DNA of 64,000 nucleotides from an uncultured Formosa sp. (GCF_947500765.1 NZ_CANMTH010000003.1:1-64000); one strand, 5' to 3'; positions 16,091 through 27,004 are shown, counted from the stretch's first letter. The notes: generated by a model from the sequence alone, not told the origin. A program made the numbers and translations.

Positions 16091-17023
16091 ATGAAAAAAG
16101 GAATTTTACTTTGTGGACATGGCAGTCGAACCAAAACAGGAACCGATTCATTTAAGGAATTAGTAGCGCTGCTACAAGCACGTTATACCGATTACGAAGT
16201 GGACTATGGTTTTTTAGAATTTAACCACCCTGTTTACGAAGCTTCTGTTGAACGGATGTATCAAAAAGGGATTCGTGAAATTTATGCGTTGCCAGTTATT
16301 CTTTTTGCAGGTTCTCATGCCAAAAATGATATTCCTTACGAGATGAATACCATACAAAGCTATTATAAAGATTTAACCATTAAAATGGGGAAACACCTTG
16401 GTGTAAACTCCTTTTTACTAGAGTTAGCTCAAAAAAGAGTTTTAGAAGAGGAAAGCAAACATGCACCAATAGACAGGAAGGACGTTTGTTTAATGGTTGT
16501 AGGCAGAGGAACAACCGATACCGATGCCAATTCCGATGTGCACAAATTAGCCTGTATGTTAGGTGAAGGTATGGGATTTGGTTTTACAACCGTTGCCTAT
16601 AGCGGTACTGCTTACCCAAATGTAACTAAAAGCCTAGAACTTACTTCTAAGATGGAATTTAAACGCACTATTGCGATTCCGTTTTTCTTTTTCACCGGAA
16701 TTCTTTTAGAACGTATTTATAAGCAAATAAGAGATTTTAGCGAAACTTCACTTCACGAGTATATTTATACTCAGGCTTTTGGTAGTGATGAGTTGATTTT
16801 AAAAGCTTTTGATGAGCGTTTAGATGAAGCCATTAACGGTACGGCAAATATGAATTGCCAACTCTGTAAATACCGTAAGCAAATTGTAGGTTTAGAATCG
16901 GAAATTGGTAAAGAACAAATAGGGCATCATTTAGGTGTAAAAGGTCTGTTGTTTGAAGAAGATGAAAAAGTAGGTCAAAAAAACAGTGTGTTTACTAAAA
17001 TTAAAAAAGGTTTGGGTATATGA
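16091..17023 (+). CDS. cbiX: Sirohydrochlorin cobaltochelatase CbiX (long form)
   Basis: A 310-residue CbiX-type chelatase inserting cobalt into sirohydrochlorin (factor II). Catalytic His residues are visible in LLCGHGSRTKTG (His10) and LFAGSHAKND (His76). The C-terminal MNCQLCK (254-260) matches the MxCxxC Fe-S motif of long-form CbiX. It directly follows the precorrin-2 methyltransferase. A cobaltochelatase CobN is also present in the same cluster (31751), which is unusual for a strictly early or late insertion route. Confidence 0.92.
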   Translation: MKKGILLCGHGSRTKTGTDSFKELVALLQARYTDYEVDYGFLEFNHPVYEASVERMYQKGIREIYALPVILFAGSHAKNDIPYEMNTIQSYYKDLTIKMGKHLGVNSFLLELAQKRVLEEESKHAPIDRKDVCLMVVGRGTTDTDANSDVHKLACMLGEGMGFGFTTVAYSGTAYPNVTKSLELTSKMEFKRTIAIPFFFFTGILLERIYKQIRDFSETSLHEYIYTQAFGSDELILKAFDERLDEAINGTANMNCQLCKYRKQIVGLESEIGKEQIGHHLGVKGLLFEEDEKVGQKNSVFTKIKKGLGI

Positions 17024-17730
17024 TAGAAGGAAAAATTTATGGTGTCTCTTTAGGTCCTGGTGATGCTGATTTAATTACCCTTAAAGGATTAAAAACACTG
17101 CAACAAGCAGATAAGATATACTATCCAGGATCTTTATTTAAAGACGGTAGGAAAGAAAGTTACTCGTTATCTATCTTAAATCAGTATGATTTAGATTCGA
17201 ATAAACTAGAAGGTTTCTACTTAAAAATGGATTTGGAACGCGAGCAAGCGAAAGTTATTTACGAAACAACGTTTCAACACATTTTAAGCGATTATAAAAA
17301 AGGATTATCCATTGCTATAGTTAGTGAAGGCGATATTAGTACGTACAGTTCTTTTTCTTATTTGTTAGAAAAAATGCAAGAGCATGACTTAGCTATAGAT
17401 TTAATTCCTGGTATTAGTTCTTACTTGCATTTAGCTTCAGAAAGTAAAATGCCTTTGTGCTTACAAAACGAAAAAGTAGTAGTTATTCCTCGTGTACAAA
17501 CCAAAGCAGAATTACAAGAAGCTATAGATAATTTTGACACCGTAGTATTAATGAAAATAATATCGGTAATAGATATTATCACATCAGTAATCGATACAGA
17601 AAAGCACAGTATCACTTATGCCGAACGTTTAGGAACCGATCAACAATTTATCACAAACGATTGGGCAACTGCAAATAAACGAGAGATCCCTTATTTTTCT
17701 CTTATCATTATTAAAAAAAGCACCTCATGA
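17020..17730 (+). CDS. cobI: Precorrin-2 / cobalt-factor II C20-methyltransferase
   Basis: A 236-residue SAM-dependent tetrapyrrole methylase adding the C20 methyl. The hallmark GVSLGPGDADLITLKGLKTLQ lies at about residue 8, followed by VSEGDISTYSSFSYLLEKM and the IPGISSYLHLAS segment. It is full length for CobI/CbiL. It overlaps cbiX by 4 bases and the next gene by 4 bases (ATGA), consistent with translational coupling. Confidence 0.94.
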   Translation: MIEGKIYGVSLGPGDADLITLKGLKTLQQADKIYYPGSLFKDGRKESYSLSILNQYDLDSNKLEGFYLKMDLEREQAKVIYETTFQHILSDYKKGLSIAIVSEGDISTYSSFSYLLEKMQEHDLAIDLIPGISSYLHLASESKMPLCLQNEKVVVIPRVQTKAELQEAIDNFDTVVLMKIISVIDIITSVIDTEKHSITYAERLGTDQQFITNDWATANKREIPYFSLIIIKKSTS

Positions 17731-19103
17731 AAATAACAGTAGCAGGCTTAGGTCCTGGAGATATTGATTATATGTTACCCATAGTTAAAAACGCTTTAGA
17801 AAAAGCAGATGTGGTTATTGGTTATGACTATTATTTTCAATTTGGAGCCACTTTATTTAAAGCAGATGCAGAACTCATCTCCATGCCCTTAGGTAAAGAA
17901 GAAGCCAGAGCTCATAAAGCTATTGAAAAAGCTAAAGAAGACAAACATGTTGTTGTTATTGGTTCTGGAGATGCCAGTATTTATGCTATGGCGGCTATTG
18001 TTTACGAAGTTGTTTCTAAAGAAAATCACGATGATATTGAATTGGAAACCTTACCAGGTGTTTCTGCTTTTTTAGCCGCAGGAAGTAAATTAGGTGCGCC
18101 ATTAGGTCACGATTTTTGCTGTATTTCTTTATCAGATTTAATGACGCCATGGAACAGAATAGAAAAAAGAATTAAAGCGGCAGCAATGGGCGATTTTGTT
18201 ACCAGTTTATACAATCCGAAAAGTATAAAAAGGCATTGGCAATTAGGTAGATTGCAGAAAATATTTTTATCAGAGCGTTCACCTAATACGCCCGTTGCCA
18301 TTATAAGGCACGTAACACGACCAGAAGAAGCACTTAAAATTACCACTTTAGGTGAGTTTAATCCTGAAGATGTCGATATGTTTTGCTTGGTGATGATTGG
18401 AAACTCTCAAACGTATCGTTTTAAAGACTACTTGGTTACACCACGAGGTTACCTGAATAGAAAACCGCATACGGGTAAAGAAATTCAGCAAGAAAGTTTT
18501 AGAATTGTTACAGAACATATTAAAGATTTGCCATTTTCTATCGCTGATAAATGGGCAATGACGAGAGTGATTCATACCACAGGGATTTTAGAAGATTTTA
18601 ATCATTATTCGGCGACTTCAAAAGCCATTGAAAATTGGCATCATCATCTTAAAAACGGAGGAGAAATTGTAACAGATGTTACGATGGTACAAGCTGGAAT
18701 CACAAAAGCGTTCACTAAGGAATTCGGTAATCAGATACATTGTTTATTAAATGACGAAGACGTACAACTCTTAGCAAAATCAGAAAATATTACACGTTCG
18801 CAAGCAGGTATTAGAAAAGCCATTGAAAAACATCCGAATGCTTTATATGTTGTGGGAAATGCGCCTACGGCTTTATTCGAAATTGTAGACCAAATAAGAG
18901 CTAACAACAATTTTAAACCTGCAGGAGTTGTTGGTGTACCTGTTGGTTTTGTAAATGTTTTAGAAGCTAAAGAGCAATTATCACAAACGAATAATACAAA
19001 CTGGGTCATTATAGAAGGTAACAGAGGCGGAAGTAATGTTGCCGCAGCCATTGTTAATGCTGCTTTTACGTTACCGGAAGCTTCAATCTATTTTAAATCT
19101 TAA
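17727..19103 (+). CDS. cobJ: Fusion of precorrin-3B C17-methyltransferase (CobJ) and precorrin-8X methylmutase (CobH)
   Basis: A 458-residue fusion. Residues 1-245 are CobJ/CbiH (KITVAGLGPGDIDYMLP, VVIGSGDASIYAMA, LPGVSAFLAA), the ring-contracting methyltransferase. Residues about 250-458 are CobH/CbiC, with DKWAMTRVIHTTG carrying the mutase His and GNAPTALFEIVDQI, moving the C11 methyl to C12. Two consecutive-step enzymes in one chain may channel intermediates. It is full length for both and contains no internal stop or frameshift. Confidence 0.94.
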   Translation: MKITVAGLGPGDIDYMLPIVKNALEKADVVIGYDYYFQFGATLFKADAELISMPLGKEEARAHKAIEKAKEDKHVVVIGSGDASIYAMAAIVYEVVSKENHDDIELETLPGVSAFLAAGSKLGAPLGHDFCCISLSDLMTPWNRIEKRIKAAAMGDFVTSLYNPKSIKRHWQLGRLQKIFLSERSPNTPVAIIRHVTRPEEALKITTLGEFNPEDVDMFCLVMIGNSQTYRFKDYLVTPRGYLNRKPHTGKEIQQESFRIVTEHIKDLPFSIADKWAMTRVIHTTGILEDFNHYSATSKAIENWHHHLKNGGEIVTDVTMVQAGITKAFTKEFGNQIHCLLNDEDVQLLAKSENITRSQAGIRKAIEKHPNALYVVGNAPTALFEIVDQIRANNNFKPAGVVGVPVGFVNVLEAKEQLSQTNNTNWVIIEGNRGGSNVAAAIVNAAFTLPEASIYFKS

Positions 19104-19106
19104 AAG

Positions 19107-19748
19107 ATGAACAAATTTACTCCAGAACATATTGAAACCTTAGAGCAAATAATACTTGCCCGTAGAGACGTTAGAGGGAATCGTTTTATAAATAAACCGA
19201 TTGCTAAAGCCGATCTAGATAAAATTCTATTTGCAGGAGTAAACGCACCTTCGGTTGGTTTTTCGCAACCTTGGGAATTTGTTGTCATTAACGATTTAGA
19301 CATTAGAAATAAAGTTAAAGACAGTTTTTTTGAAGAAAATGAAAAAGCCAAAACACTTTTTGAAGGAAATAAAATAGATGCTTATACCCAATTGAAATTA
19401 GAAGGTATTATTGAATCTGCATTGAATATAGCGGTATTCTATAAGCCTAGTGAACACCCTGTTTTAGGACAAACGGCCATGAAAGAAGCTGGTGTATATT
19501 CTGTTGTTTGTGCGATTCAAAATATGTGGTTAATGGCGAGAGCGTTAGATATTGGTTTAGGTTGGGTGAGTATTTTAAATCCCGATACCATTAAAACCAT
19601 ATTAAAAGCACCAAAAGACAGACAATTAATAGGGTATCTATGTTTAGGGCATGTCGATGAATTTTATGAGAACCCAGAATTAGAACGTTTACAATGGGAA
19701 AAACGTAAGAACATTAACGATGTGGTAATTAAAGAATCGTATATGTAA
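19107..19748 (+). CDS. bluB: 5,6-dimethylbenzimidazole synthase BluB
   Basis: A 213-residue nitroreductase-fold protein that makes the lower ligand dimethylbenzimidazole from FMNH2 with oxygen. The BluB signature RRDVRGNRF lies near residue 18 and APSVGFSQPWEFVV follows. Its presence means the strain should make true B12 with a DMB lower ligand aerobically. It is 3 bases from the preceding stop and immediately adjoins the next gene. Confidence 0.93.
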   Translation: MNKFTPEHIETLEQIILARRDVRGNRFINKPIAKADLDKILFAGVNAPSVGFSQPWEFVVINDLDIRNKVKDSFFEENEKAKTLFEGNKIDAYTQLKLEGIIESALNIAVFYKPSEHPVLGQTAMKEAGVYSVVCAIQNMWLMARALDIGLGWVSILNPDTIKTILKAPKDRQLIGYLCLGHVDEFYENPELERLQWEKRKNINDVVIKESYM

Positions 19749-20948
19749 ATGATACAAAATGATACACATATCGATTTTTATTTAATTGGAATTAGCAATC
19801 ATCCTACTCCAAAATGGAGTGATGATGTCTTGGAGTTAATTCAGAAGTCAACTGTATTTTCTGGAGGGAAACGTCATTATGAATTGGTGAAATCGTTCTT
19901 ACCAAAAATTCATACTTGGATTGAAATTTCAGGTAAGATGGATGCGTTAATTCAACACTATAAAACGATTGAAGTTTCTATAGTTGTTTTTGCTTCCGGA
20001 GATCCTTTTTTCTATGGTTTCGGAAACACGTTACAACGTTTATTACCAAATACAAAACTCAAAGCTTTTCCTTATTTCAATAGTATTCAGTTATTATGTC
20101 ATAAAACACAAACGAATTATAACAACCTAAAATCAATATCGGTTCACGGTAGAGATTGGTCGGCTTTAGATGAAGCTTTAATTAACAGAACCAAATTAAT
20201 AGGTGTATTAACAGATAATAAAAAAACACCAGCAGTAATTGCGAAACGTATGTTACAATATGGTTTCGATAATTATTCGATTACTATTGGTGAAGCCTTA
20301 GATGGAAATGAAGAACATATTGAACAACTCGATTTATCGGCTTGTACACCCCAAACGCATAACGCATTAAACTGTGTGTTATTAAAACAACTAACACCTA
20401 AAAACAAACCTTTTGGTATTCCAGATGCTGCTTTTATTCCGTTAGAAAATAGAGCAAATATGATTACCAAAATGCCTATTCGTTTAAGTACCATAAGTGC
20501 ATTAGCATTACAAAATAAAAATGTTTTTTGGGATATTGGTGCTTGCACAGGCTCTGTAGCTATTGAAGCGAAACAACAGTTTCCGCATTTAAAAATAGTT
20601 GCTTTTGAAAAGCGAGGAGTATGCACAACCATTATTCAACAAAATGCAGAACGTTTTAGTACACCAGGTATTGAGATTGTTATAGACGATTTCTTTAATC
20701 TGAATTTAAACGATTTCCCTATGCCAGATGTCGTTTTTATTGGCGGACACGGCGGACGATTAAAAGAATTAATCGAAACCGTTTATCAATTAAATCCATT
20801 GGTTCGTTTTGTAACCAATGCTGTAAGAGACACAAGTAGTTCTGTATTTATAGAAACACTTACAGACTTAAATTATGCGATTAGCACGAATAGTATTCAG
20901 CTAAACGATCACAATAAAATTAGCATTCACACCGCAGAAAAGCAATAA
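19749..20948 (+). CDS. cobL: CobL: fused CbiE-CbiT precorrin-6Y/-7 methyltransferase
   Basis: A 399-residue protein. The N-terminal CbiE domain (about 1-195) contains FYLIGISNHPTPKWSDDV and VVFASGDPFFYGFG. The C-terminal CbiT domain (about 230-399) has the SAM-binding DIGACTGSVAIEAKQ at about residues 258-272. Together they methylate C5 and C15 and decarboxylate the acetate side chain. The fused CobL form is normal for aerobic-type pathways. It lies directly between bluB and cbiG/cobM without a gap. Confidence 0.94.
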   Translation: MIQNDTHIDFYLIGISNHPTPKWSDDVLELIQKSTVFSGGKRHYELVKSFLPKIHTWIEISGKMDALIQHYKTIEVSIVVFASGDPFFYGFGNTLQRLLPNTKLKAFPYFNSIQLLCHKTQTNYNNLKSISVHGRDWSALDEALINRTKLIGVLTDNKKTPAVIAKRMLQYGFDNYSITIGEALDGNEEHIEQLDLSACTPQTHNALNCVLLKQLTPKNKPFGIPDAAFIPLENRANMITKMPIRLSTISALALQNKNVFWDIGACTGSVAIEAKQQFPHLKIVAFEKRGVCTTIIQQNAERFSTPGIEIVIDDFFNLNLNDFPMPDVVFIGGHGGRLKELIETVYQLNPLVRFVTNAVRDTSSSVFIETLTDLNYAISTNSIQLNDHNKISIHTAEKQ

Positions 20949-22790
20949 ATGAAAAAAATAGTCATCATAGCAGTTACTGAAAAAGGGTTAGAAAAAGCCC
21001 TTATTATTCAGCAAGAATTTCCAAAATCGTTAGTTGTAACAACCTTAAGTTCTACGAATAAAAATGTATCAACCATTGCTTCAATTTCAAGTTATCTAAA
21101 TGATAATTTTGCGAAGTTAGATGGTATATGTTTTGTAACGGCTTTAGGTATTTGTGTGCGTTTAATTGCATCTCATCTTGAAAGTAAGAGTACAGATCCG
21201 GCTGTAATTTCTGTGGATGACTTGGGTGTAAATGTACAATCTGTATTAAGCGGACATAAAGGTGGCGCAAATGATTTTGCTTTAAAGGTCTCAACTATCT
21301 TGGGTTCAAATGCTATAATATCAACATCAAGCGATGTTCAAAATATTTGGGCTTTAGATACACTTGGAAGTCAGTTTGACTGGCAAGTAGAACGTTCATT
21401 ATCCATGAACAAAACCATGGCTCTGTTTGTCAATAATAAACCAACCGCTTTATTGTTGGATGTTAAAGATAAAGGGACACAGCATTTAGAAAAAACGGTA
21501 CCTGATTTTGTGACTCTTTTTTATAATGAAAGTGATATTGATTACACCCAATTCGAATTGTTTATAGCCGTAACGTATAAGATTTATGAGGTAGCAATTC
21601 CGAGTTTATTATTTATTCCAAAAGTACTTTCAGTAGGATCTGGATGTTCTAAACAATTAGATTCAAAACTGTTTGAAACCACTTTAAGACGAGAACTTCA
21701 AGCATTACGAATTAATTTTTCAGCGATTAAGAATTTTGGTTCTATAGATATCAAAGGAAAACAACAAGCGTATTTAGATTTTAGTACAAATAATGCAATT
21801 CCGTTTAGCACGTTTACTTCAGATGAAATAGATACGGTTACAGTGCCTAACCCAAGTGACATGGTACAATCTAAAATTGGTGTCGATGGCGTTTCAGAAT
21901 CGACTGCAATGTTACTTTCTGGAAGCAAAAACGTATTGATTGAAAAACAAAAAATTCATTTAGATAATGGTGAGAAATTTACATTTTCTGTGGCTTTAAG
22001 TGTTAATGCGGCTCGTAAAACAGCCATTGCTATTATTGGTGCAGGACCAGGAGATGAAGAATTAATAACCGTAAAAGGAAAGCAATATTTAGAGCAAGCA
22101 GATTGCGTGTTATACGCCGGGAGTTTAATTCCTGAAGAAATGACCAATTGGTGTAAAGCAGGAGCAGTAGTTAGAAATTCTGCTATGATGACTTTAGAAG
22201 AGCAAATTACTTTAATGCAAGCGCATTATAAAAAAGGGAATTTCGTTGTGCGTTTACAATGTGGAGATCCGTCTTTATATGGCGCGATTCAAGAACAAAT
22301 GACCATTTTTGACGACTTAGAAATGGATTACTTCATTGTACCTGGTATTTCTTCTTTTAGTGCAGCAGCAGCGACTTTAAGATCAGAATTTACAATTCCT
22401 GAAGTTGTGCAATCTATTGTATTAACGCGTGGTGAAGGAAAAACACCCATGCCTCCAAAAGAAAGTATTGCTGCTTTTGCAGCCACTAATGCTACTATGT
22501 GTATCTTTTTAAGTGTGGGAATCGCTAAAAAAGTACAAGCACAATTATTAGAACATTTTGATGCCGATACGCCTGTAGCTGTGATGTATAGAATTAGCTG
22601 GAAAGATGAAGAAGTTTATCAAGGGAAATTAGAAAATCTAGCAAAAATTGTAAAAGACAGTAAAAAAACAAGAACGGTATTAATCATCGTAGGTCACGCA
22701 ATTGGAGCTCGTAAAAACAGATCACAATTATACAGTCCAGATGTGAAACACATTTTTAGAACCAATAAGAAATTTGTAGTAACAGAATAA
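20949..22790 (+). CDS. cobM: Fusion of CbiG and precorrin-4 C11-methyltransferase (CobM)
   Basis: A 613-residue fusion. Residues 1 to about 340 are CbiG-like (LSGHKGGANDFALKVS, the N-terminal FVTALGICVRLIAS segment), which opens the ring-contraction delta-lactone. Residues about 355-613 are CobM/CbiF, with IAIIGAGPGDEELITVKG, VVRLQCGDPSLYGAIQEQM and VPGISSFSAAA. Having CbiG while lacking a CobG homologue in the window points to the anaerobic-style contraction chemistry. Confidence 0.93.
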   Translation: MKKIVIIAVTEKGLEKALIIQQEFPKSLVVTTLSSTNKNVSTIASISSYLNDNFAKLDGICFVTALGICVRLIASHLESKSTDPAVISVDDLGVNVQSVLSGHKGGANDFALKVSTILGSNAIISTSSDVQNIWALDTLGSQFDWQVERSLSMNKTMALFVNNKPTALLLDVKDKGTQHLEKTVPDFVTLFYNESDIDYTQFELFIAVTYKIYEVAIPSLLFIPKVLSVGSGCSKQLDSKLFETTLRRELQALRINFSAIKNFGSIDIKGKQQAYLDFSTNNAIPFSTFTSDEIDTVTVPNPSDMVQSKIGVDGVSESTAMLLSGSKNVLIEKQKIHLDNGEKFTFSVALSVNAARKTAIAIIGAGPGDEELITVKGKQYLEQADCVLYAGSLIPEEMTNWCKAGAVVRNSAMMTLEEQITLMQAHYKKGNFVVRLQCGDPSLYGAIQEQMTIFDDLEMDYFIVPGISSFSAAAATLRSEFTIPEVVQSIVLTRGEGKTPMPPKESIAAFAATNATMCIFLSVGIAKKVQAQLLEHFDADTPVAVMYRISWKDEEVYQGKLENLAKIVKDSKKTRTVLIIVGHAIGARKNRSQLYSPDVKHIFRTNKKFVVTE

Positions 22791-22810
22791 TCATTCATAA
22801 TAAAAAGCAA

Positions 22811-23566
22811 ATGATATTAGTTTTTGGAGGAACAACAGAAGGGAAAAAAGTAGCCGCTTTATTAGAAAGTTTGGCTATGCCATTTGTGTATTCAACTAAA
22901 ACAAATATTCCTTTTGAAGATAATGAAATAGCTCGTTATAGACATGGCGCTTTAGATGAACAACAACTAGAAGAATACCTATTAAACAATGAAATTCATA
23001 CGATTATAAATGCTTCGCATCCTTTTGCTGAAATATTACATAGTACAATAGCAAAAGTTGCAGAACGTTTAAAAATTCCAGTGATACGATTTGGAAGAAA
23101 GTTACTTTCTAAAATAATTAACCCATCTGTATTTTATGTAGATTCTTATGATGCTGCTTTAGAATTGTTTGAAAAGAATCAAATTGTATTAGCGTTAACA
23201 GGCGTGCAATCTATTAAAAGATTAAAACCTTGGTGGGAAAAACAGACCACTTATTTTAGAATACTAGATAGACCGGAATCACTAGCTATTGCTGCTGAAA
23301 GTCATTTTCCCGAAAAACAATTGATTTTAGGTTTGCCTTCGGAAGATTTAAAAAAAGAGGTTAGTATAATTGAAGCGAACGATATCAACGTTGTTTTAAC
23401 AAAAGAAACAGGTGATAGTGGATTTTTAAGCACAAAAATTGAAGCTGCTTTACAAACAAATTCACAAATTATTATTATTGAACAGCCAAAAATACCGACA
23501 TATTTTAAAGTCGTGTTTGATGTTAGTACATTGGAATTACTCATTCTTAAAACATTGAAAATATGA
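22811..23566 (+). CDS. cobK: Precorrin-6A / cobalt-precorrin-6A reductase
   Basis: A 251-residue NAD(P)H-dependent reductase of the CobK/CbiJ family. The opening VFGGTTEGKKVAALLE is the family fingerprint, and INASHPFAEILH lies at about residues 67-80. It reduces the macrocycle at C18-C19. The start is 20 bases after cobM and the end overlaps cbiD by 4 bases. Confidence 0.92.
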   Translation: MILVFGGTTEGKKVAALLESLAMPFVYSTKTNIPFEDNEIARYRHGALDEQQLEEYLLNNEIHTIINASHPFAEILHSTIAKVAERLKIPVIRFGRKLLSKIINPSVFYVDSYDAALELFEKNQIVLALTGVQSIKRLKPWWEKQTTYFRILDRPESLAIAAESHFPEKQLILGLPSEDLKKEVSIIEANDINVVLTKETGDSGFLSTKIEAALQTNSQIIIIEQPKIPTYFKVVFDVSTLELLILKTLKI

Positions 23567-24648
23567 GTTTAAGAGAGATTCCAAAAGGGCCGTTAAGAGA
23601 AGGGTTTACAACAGGAACCTGTGCTACAGCTGCAGCGAAATCTGGGTTGATGGCTATTATTCATCAAAAGGAAATCGCTTCTGTAAAAGTTCACTTGCCT
23701 ATTGATAAAATATTAGAAATTCCTGTGCATCATTGTGAGTTTACAGAAAACACCGCAAAATGTTCTGTAATCAAAGATGCAGGCGACGATCCTGATGTAA
23801 CTAATGGCGCAGAAATTGGATGTGTTTTGAATTTAACACAAGAAAAAGATATTCAATTTATTGCAGGTGAAGGTGTTGGAACGGTAACGCTTAAAGGCTT
23901 AGAATTGGCTATTGGAGAGCCGGCTATTAATCCAGTACCTAGAAAAATGATTACAAGTGCTATTCAAAAACTCTTGCACGCTTACGATTTAGAATGTGGC
24001 GTATCTGTGACTGTATATGTTACTAATGGACGAAAGATTGCTAAACGCACACTTAATGAGCGTGTGGGCATTATGAACGGCATTTCCATTTTAGGAACAA
24101 GTGGCATTGTTAAGCCCTATTCGTCATCATCTTATATCGCAAGTATAGAGCAAGGTATTGATGTTGCTGTTGCCAATAATGTGACGGAATTGGTCATTAA
24201 TTCAGGAGCAAGAAGTGAAAAATATTTGTCGGCTAAATTCGATCATTTACCCGAATATGGGTTTATCCATTACGGGAATTGGATAGGGGAAACGCTGACT
24301 AAAATCAATCAATGCCCAATTGAAAAAGTTAGCATTGGTATCATGCTTGGTAAAGCTGCAAAATTAGCAGCAGGTATTACCGATACGCACAGCTGTGTAT
24401 CGAGTTGGAATAAAGATTTTATAGTGCAATTGGCCGAAGAGGTCGGTTTTTATGAAGCAGATAAAATTAAAGCCTTAAATATGGCGGGACGGTTAACCGA
24501 ATTATTTGATTTTGAACAACACTCACCTTTTTTTCAGTTGTTGCTTAAGCATTGTTACCAGCATACACATATAAAAATGAAACAGGTAGAATTAGATATC
24601 TATCTTATAGATAAAAATGGAACACTTATTAAATTTATTAAAAAATGA
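23563..24648 (+). CDS. cbiD: Cobalt-precorrin-5B C1-methyltransferase CbiD
   Basis: A 361-residue SAM-dependent C1-methyltransferase. LREGFTTGTCATAAAKSGL at about residues 10-27 and DAGDDPDVTNGAEIG are typical of CbiD, and IMLGKAAKLAAGITDTHS lies toward the C-terminus. CbiD replaces CobF of the oxygen-dependent route. It overlaps cobK and the next gene (ATGA), so the operon continues without a break. Confidence 0.95.
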   Translation: MSLREIPKGPLREGFTTGTCATAAAKSGLMAIIHQKEIASVKVHLPIDKILEIPVHHCEFTENTAKCSVIKDAGDDPDVTNGAEIGCVLNLTQEKDIQFIAGEGVGTVTLKGLELAIGEPAINPVPRKMITSAIQKLLHAYDLECGVSVTVYVTNGRKIAKRTLNERVGIMNGISILGTSGIVKPYSSSSYIASIEQGIDVAVANNVTELVINSGARSEKYLSAKFDHLPEYGFIHYGNWIGETLTKINQCPIEKVSIGIMLGKAAKLAAGITDTHSCVSSWNKDFIVQLAEEVGFYEADKIKALNMAGRLTELFDFEQHSPFFQLLLKHCYQHTHIKMKQVELDIYLIDKNGTLIKFIKK

Positions 24649-25358
24649 CAGTAATTTCTTTAATTAGGCCATTAATGGCAGGAATACTGCATTCCTTTGA
24701 GCCAGATCATGTTACGGCAGTTTCAGTATTAGCTTCCGAAAATAGCATTAATAATAAACGCGTAAACTTTAAATCAGTTTTTAAAGCTTCTCAATGGGCA
24801 TTTGGACATTCGGCAACTTTATTACTTTTTGGAGGTGCAGCTCTTCTTTTTAAGAGTATGGCAACTTTAGTGGTGCATAATATTTCTTTTTATGCAGAAT
24901 TAGCTGTTGGCCCTATTATGATTTGGTTAGGGATTGTCGCCATAAAAAGGAATCATGCTATTAATAACATGGTAAAAGATCATAAAAAAATAGAAGCTCA
25001 CGAACATGATCTTTCTAATCCTATACATCTACATGGTACCAAAGGTGAAGAAATAGCCGTAAATCCAATGAATAAATCATTTTGGATTGGTATGCTGCAC
25101 GGCTTAGCTGGTACAGGAGGTGCTTTAACATCGGCCTTAGTATTAAGTAGTGATACCATAGGCGAAGCTATTTTAATTCTAGCTGTAGAAAGTCTCGGAA
25201 TTATTATAGCCATGGGGGTTTATAGTTATGTTTTAATATCTGTAATGAGTCGGTTTTTAGAACGCAATTTATCCATTTTTAAGTGGATGAATGGTATTGC
25301 AGGCATGGCTTCTGTAATTATTGGAATGGTTTGGATTTATAACGGTTTTTATGCATAA
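24645..25358 (+). CDS. Membrane transporter-like protein, probably cobalt/nickel (NiCoT/RcnA-like)
   Basis: A 237-residue polytopic membrane protein with about six hydrophobic segments. [14 protein letters not shown] near the N-terminus resembles the HxxxxDH metal motif of nickel/cobalt transporters, and a His-rich loop ([13 protein letters not shown]) lies at about residues 120-135. [16 protein letters not shown] follows in a second half. Cobalt uptake or efflux for corrin synthesis is the likely role, and direction cannot be read from sequence. It overlaps the flanking genes. Confidence 0.75.
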   Translation: MTVISLIRPLMAGILHSFEPDHVTAVSVLASENSINNKRVNFKSVFKASQWAFGHSATLLLFGGAALLFKSMATLVVHNISFYAELAVGPIMIWLGIVAIKRNHAINNMVKDHKKIEAHEHDLSNPIHLHGTKGEEIAVNPMNKSFWIGMLHGLAGTGGALTSALVLSSDTIGEAILILAVESLGIIIAMGVYSYVLISVMSRFLERNLSIFKWMNGIAGMASVIIGMVWIYNGFYA

Positions 25359-27004
25359 TGAGACAAGGTAAAGCACATATAAATTTTCCGTTTTCTGCCA
25401 TTGTAGGGCAAGACCATTTTAAGTTAGCACTTATTTTAAATTTGGTAGATCCTCTAATTGGAGGCGTATTAGCAATAGGAGATAAAGGTACAGGAAAAAC
25501 GACTTTGATTAGATCGTTAACAAGTTTAATGGGAAATCAAGAAAACTATCCTTTTGTTAATTTACCTATTGGTGTTTCGGAAGATCGATTAATAGGAAGT
25601 ATAGATTTAGAACAATTGATAAATGCTAAAAAAGAAGTTGTGAATCTAGGCTTAATGGCACAAGCACACCAAGGTGTTTTGTATGTAGATGAGGTGAATT
25701 TATTGCAAGATTATCTTACCGATATTTTATTAGATGCTGCTGCTTCTGGTAATTATTATTTAGAACGGGAAGGTATTTCACGTTATTTTGAAAGTCGATT
25801 TTGCTTAGTAGGTTCTATGAATCCTGAAGAAGGAAATTTAAGACCCCAACTTAAAGATCGTTTTGGTTTAAGTGTAAACATTACAACGTCTGTAGATCCA
25901 AAAGTACGTGAGAAAATCATCAAACAACGTTTTGAATTTGATGATGATCCTTTACAGTTTGTCATAGATTATAAAGTTGAAGATGATCGTATTAAATCAC
26001 GAATTGAAGCTGCTAAAAACAGATTGAAGTCGATACCAATTACTGATGACATTATAGCCTATTGTAGCCAATTAGCCATACAGCATCAAGTAGAAGGGTT
26101 ACGGGCAGATATTTTACTATTAAAAACTGCCAGAGCTTTTGTTGCCTATCAAAATACTTCTAACATTACCATAAAAGATGTGGATGCTATTGCCGATTTG
26201 GTATTAAACCATAGAAGTTTAAATAATGAACCTAATAAGGAAAAATCCTCTCCAGATCAAAACAATCAACCAGAAGAAAAATCTTCAGAAGTTAGTCCTT
26301 CAAAAGAAGACAAAGTACAGATGTTGCTTCCTCAAAATAAGTTTCAGAAGTCCAAAGACATCCGTACAAATACCATTCAAAACGGAACACATTCCATTCA
26401 AAATTCAGAAGGAAATATTACGTTAATTGATACCAAAAAAACAGTAAGTCAGTATTTAGTAACCGATAAATTCGAATTAAAAAACAAGCGTAAAAATAAG
26501 CTTTTAAAACAGCATCATATCTTCTTGATAGATTCTAGTGGTTCCATGTTAAAAGATCAAATTATAGCTTACGCCAAAGGCACGGTAAATAAAATAGCAG
26601 AAGCCTCTAAAAATCAAAACACACAGTTTTCTATTATTTCTTTGTTTGACGGAGAAGCACAACACCTTTTAAATAGAACAGGGGCTTTAAAAGCTATTGA
26701 AATGGCTTTAACCGCTCTTAAAACAGGAGGGAAAACCAATTTAACCGCTGGTTTTAAACTAGTAAAAGGGGTTTGTTCTGATATAGAATTTAATCATAAC
26801 CTCCATATTATTACTGATGGTAAATTAAATTCGGAAAACAATTTGGAAGCTACCGTATTGGCTTTTCAAACCTATTGTAAAGGCGTACATACTACTCAAA
26901 TTATTGATGCCGAACAAGGCATGGTTAAAATCGGTGTTGCTTCTGATTTAGCCAACCGAATTAATGCGAATTATGAACGTTTAATCACAGACAATGAGCA
27001 CTAA
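25358..27004 (+). CDS. ChlI/ChlD-type chelatase ATPase with von Willebrand domain
   Basis: A 548-residue fusion of an AAA ATPase and a VWA domain. The Walker A motif is [10 protein letters not shown] (residues 41-50) and the Walker B region contains [13 protein letters not shown] Glu/Ser/Lys-rich linker occupies roughly 280-370, followed by the MIDAS motif IDSSGSM at about 391-397. With CobN it would form the ATP-driven metal insertion machine in the cytosol, the ATPase parts normally supplied by CobS/CobT or ChlI/ChlD. It overlaps cobU by 11 bases. Confidence 0.9.
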   Translation: MRQGKAHINFPFSAIVGQDHFKLALILNLVDPLIGGVLAIGDKGTGKTTLIRSLTSLMGNQENYPFVNLPIGVSEDRLIGSIDLEQLINAKKEVVNLGLMAQAHQGVLYVDEVNLLQDYLTDILLDAAASGNYYLEREGISRYFESRFCLVGSMNPEEGNLRPQLKDRFGLSVNITTSVDPKVREKIIKQRFEFDDDPLQFVIDYKVEDDRIKSRIEAAKNRLKSIPITDDIIAYCSQLAIQHQVEGLRADILLLKTARAFVAYQNTSNITIKDVDAIADLVLNHRSLNNEPNKEKSSPDQNNQPEEKSSEVSPSKEDKVQMLLPQNKFQKSKDIRTNTIQNGTHSIQNSEGNITLIDTKKTVSQYLVTDKFELKNKRKNKLLKQHHIFLIDSSGSMLKDQIIAYAKGTVNKIAEASKNQNTQFSIISLFDGEAQHLLNRTGALKAIEMALTALKTGGKTNLTAGFKLVKGVCSDIEFNHNLHIITDGKLNSENNLEATVLAFQTYCKGVHTTQIIDAEQGMVKIGVASDLANRINANYERLITDNEH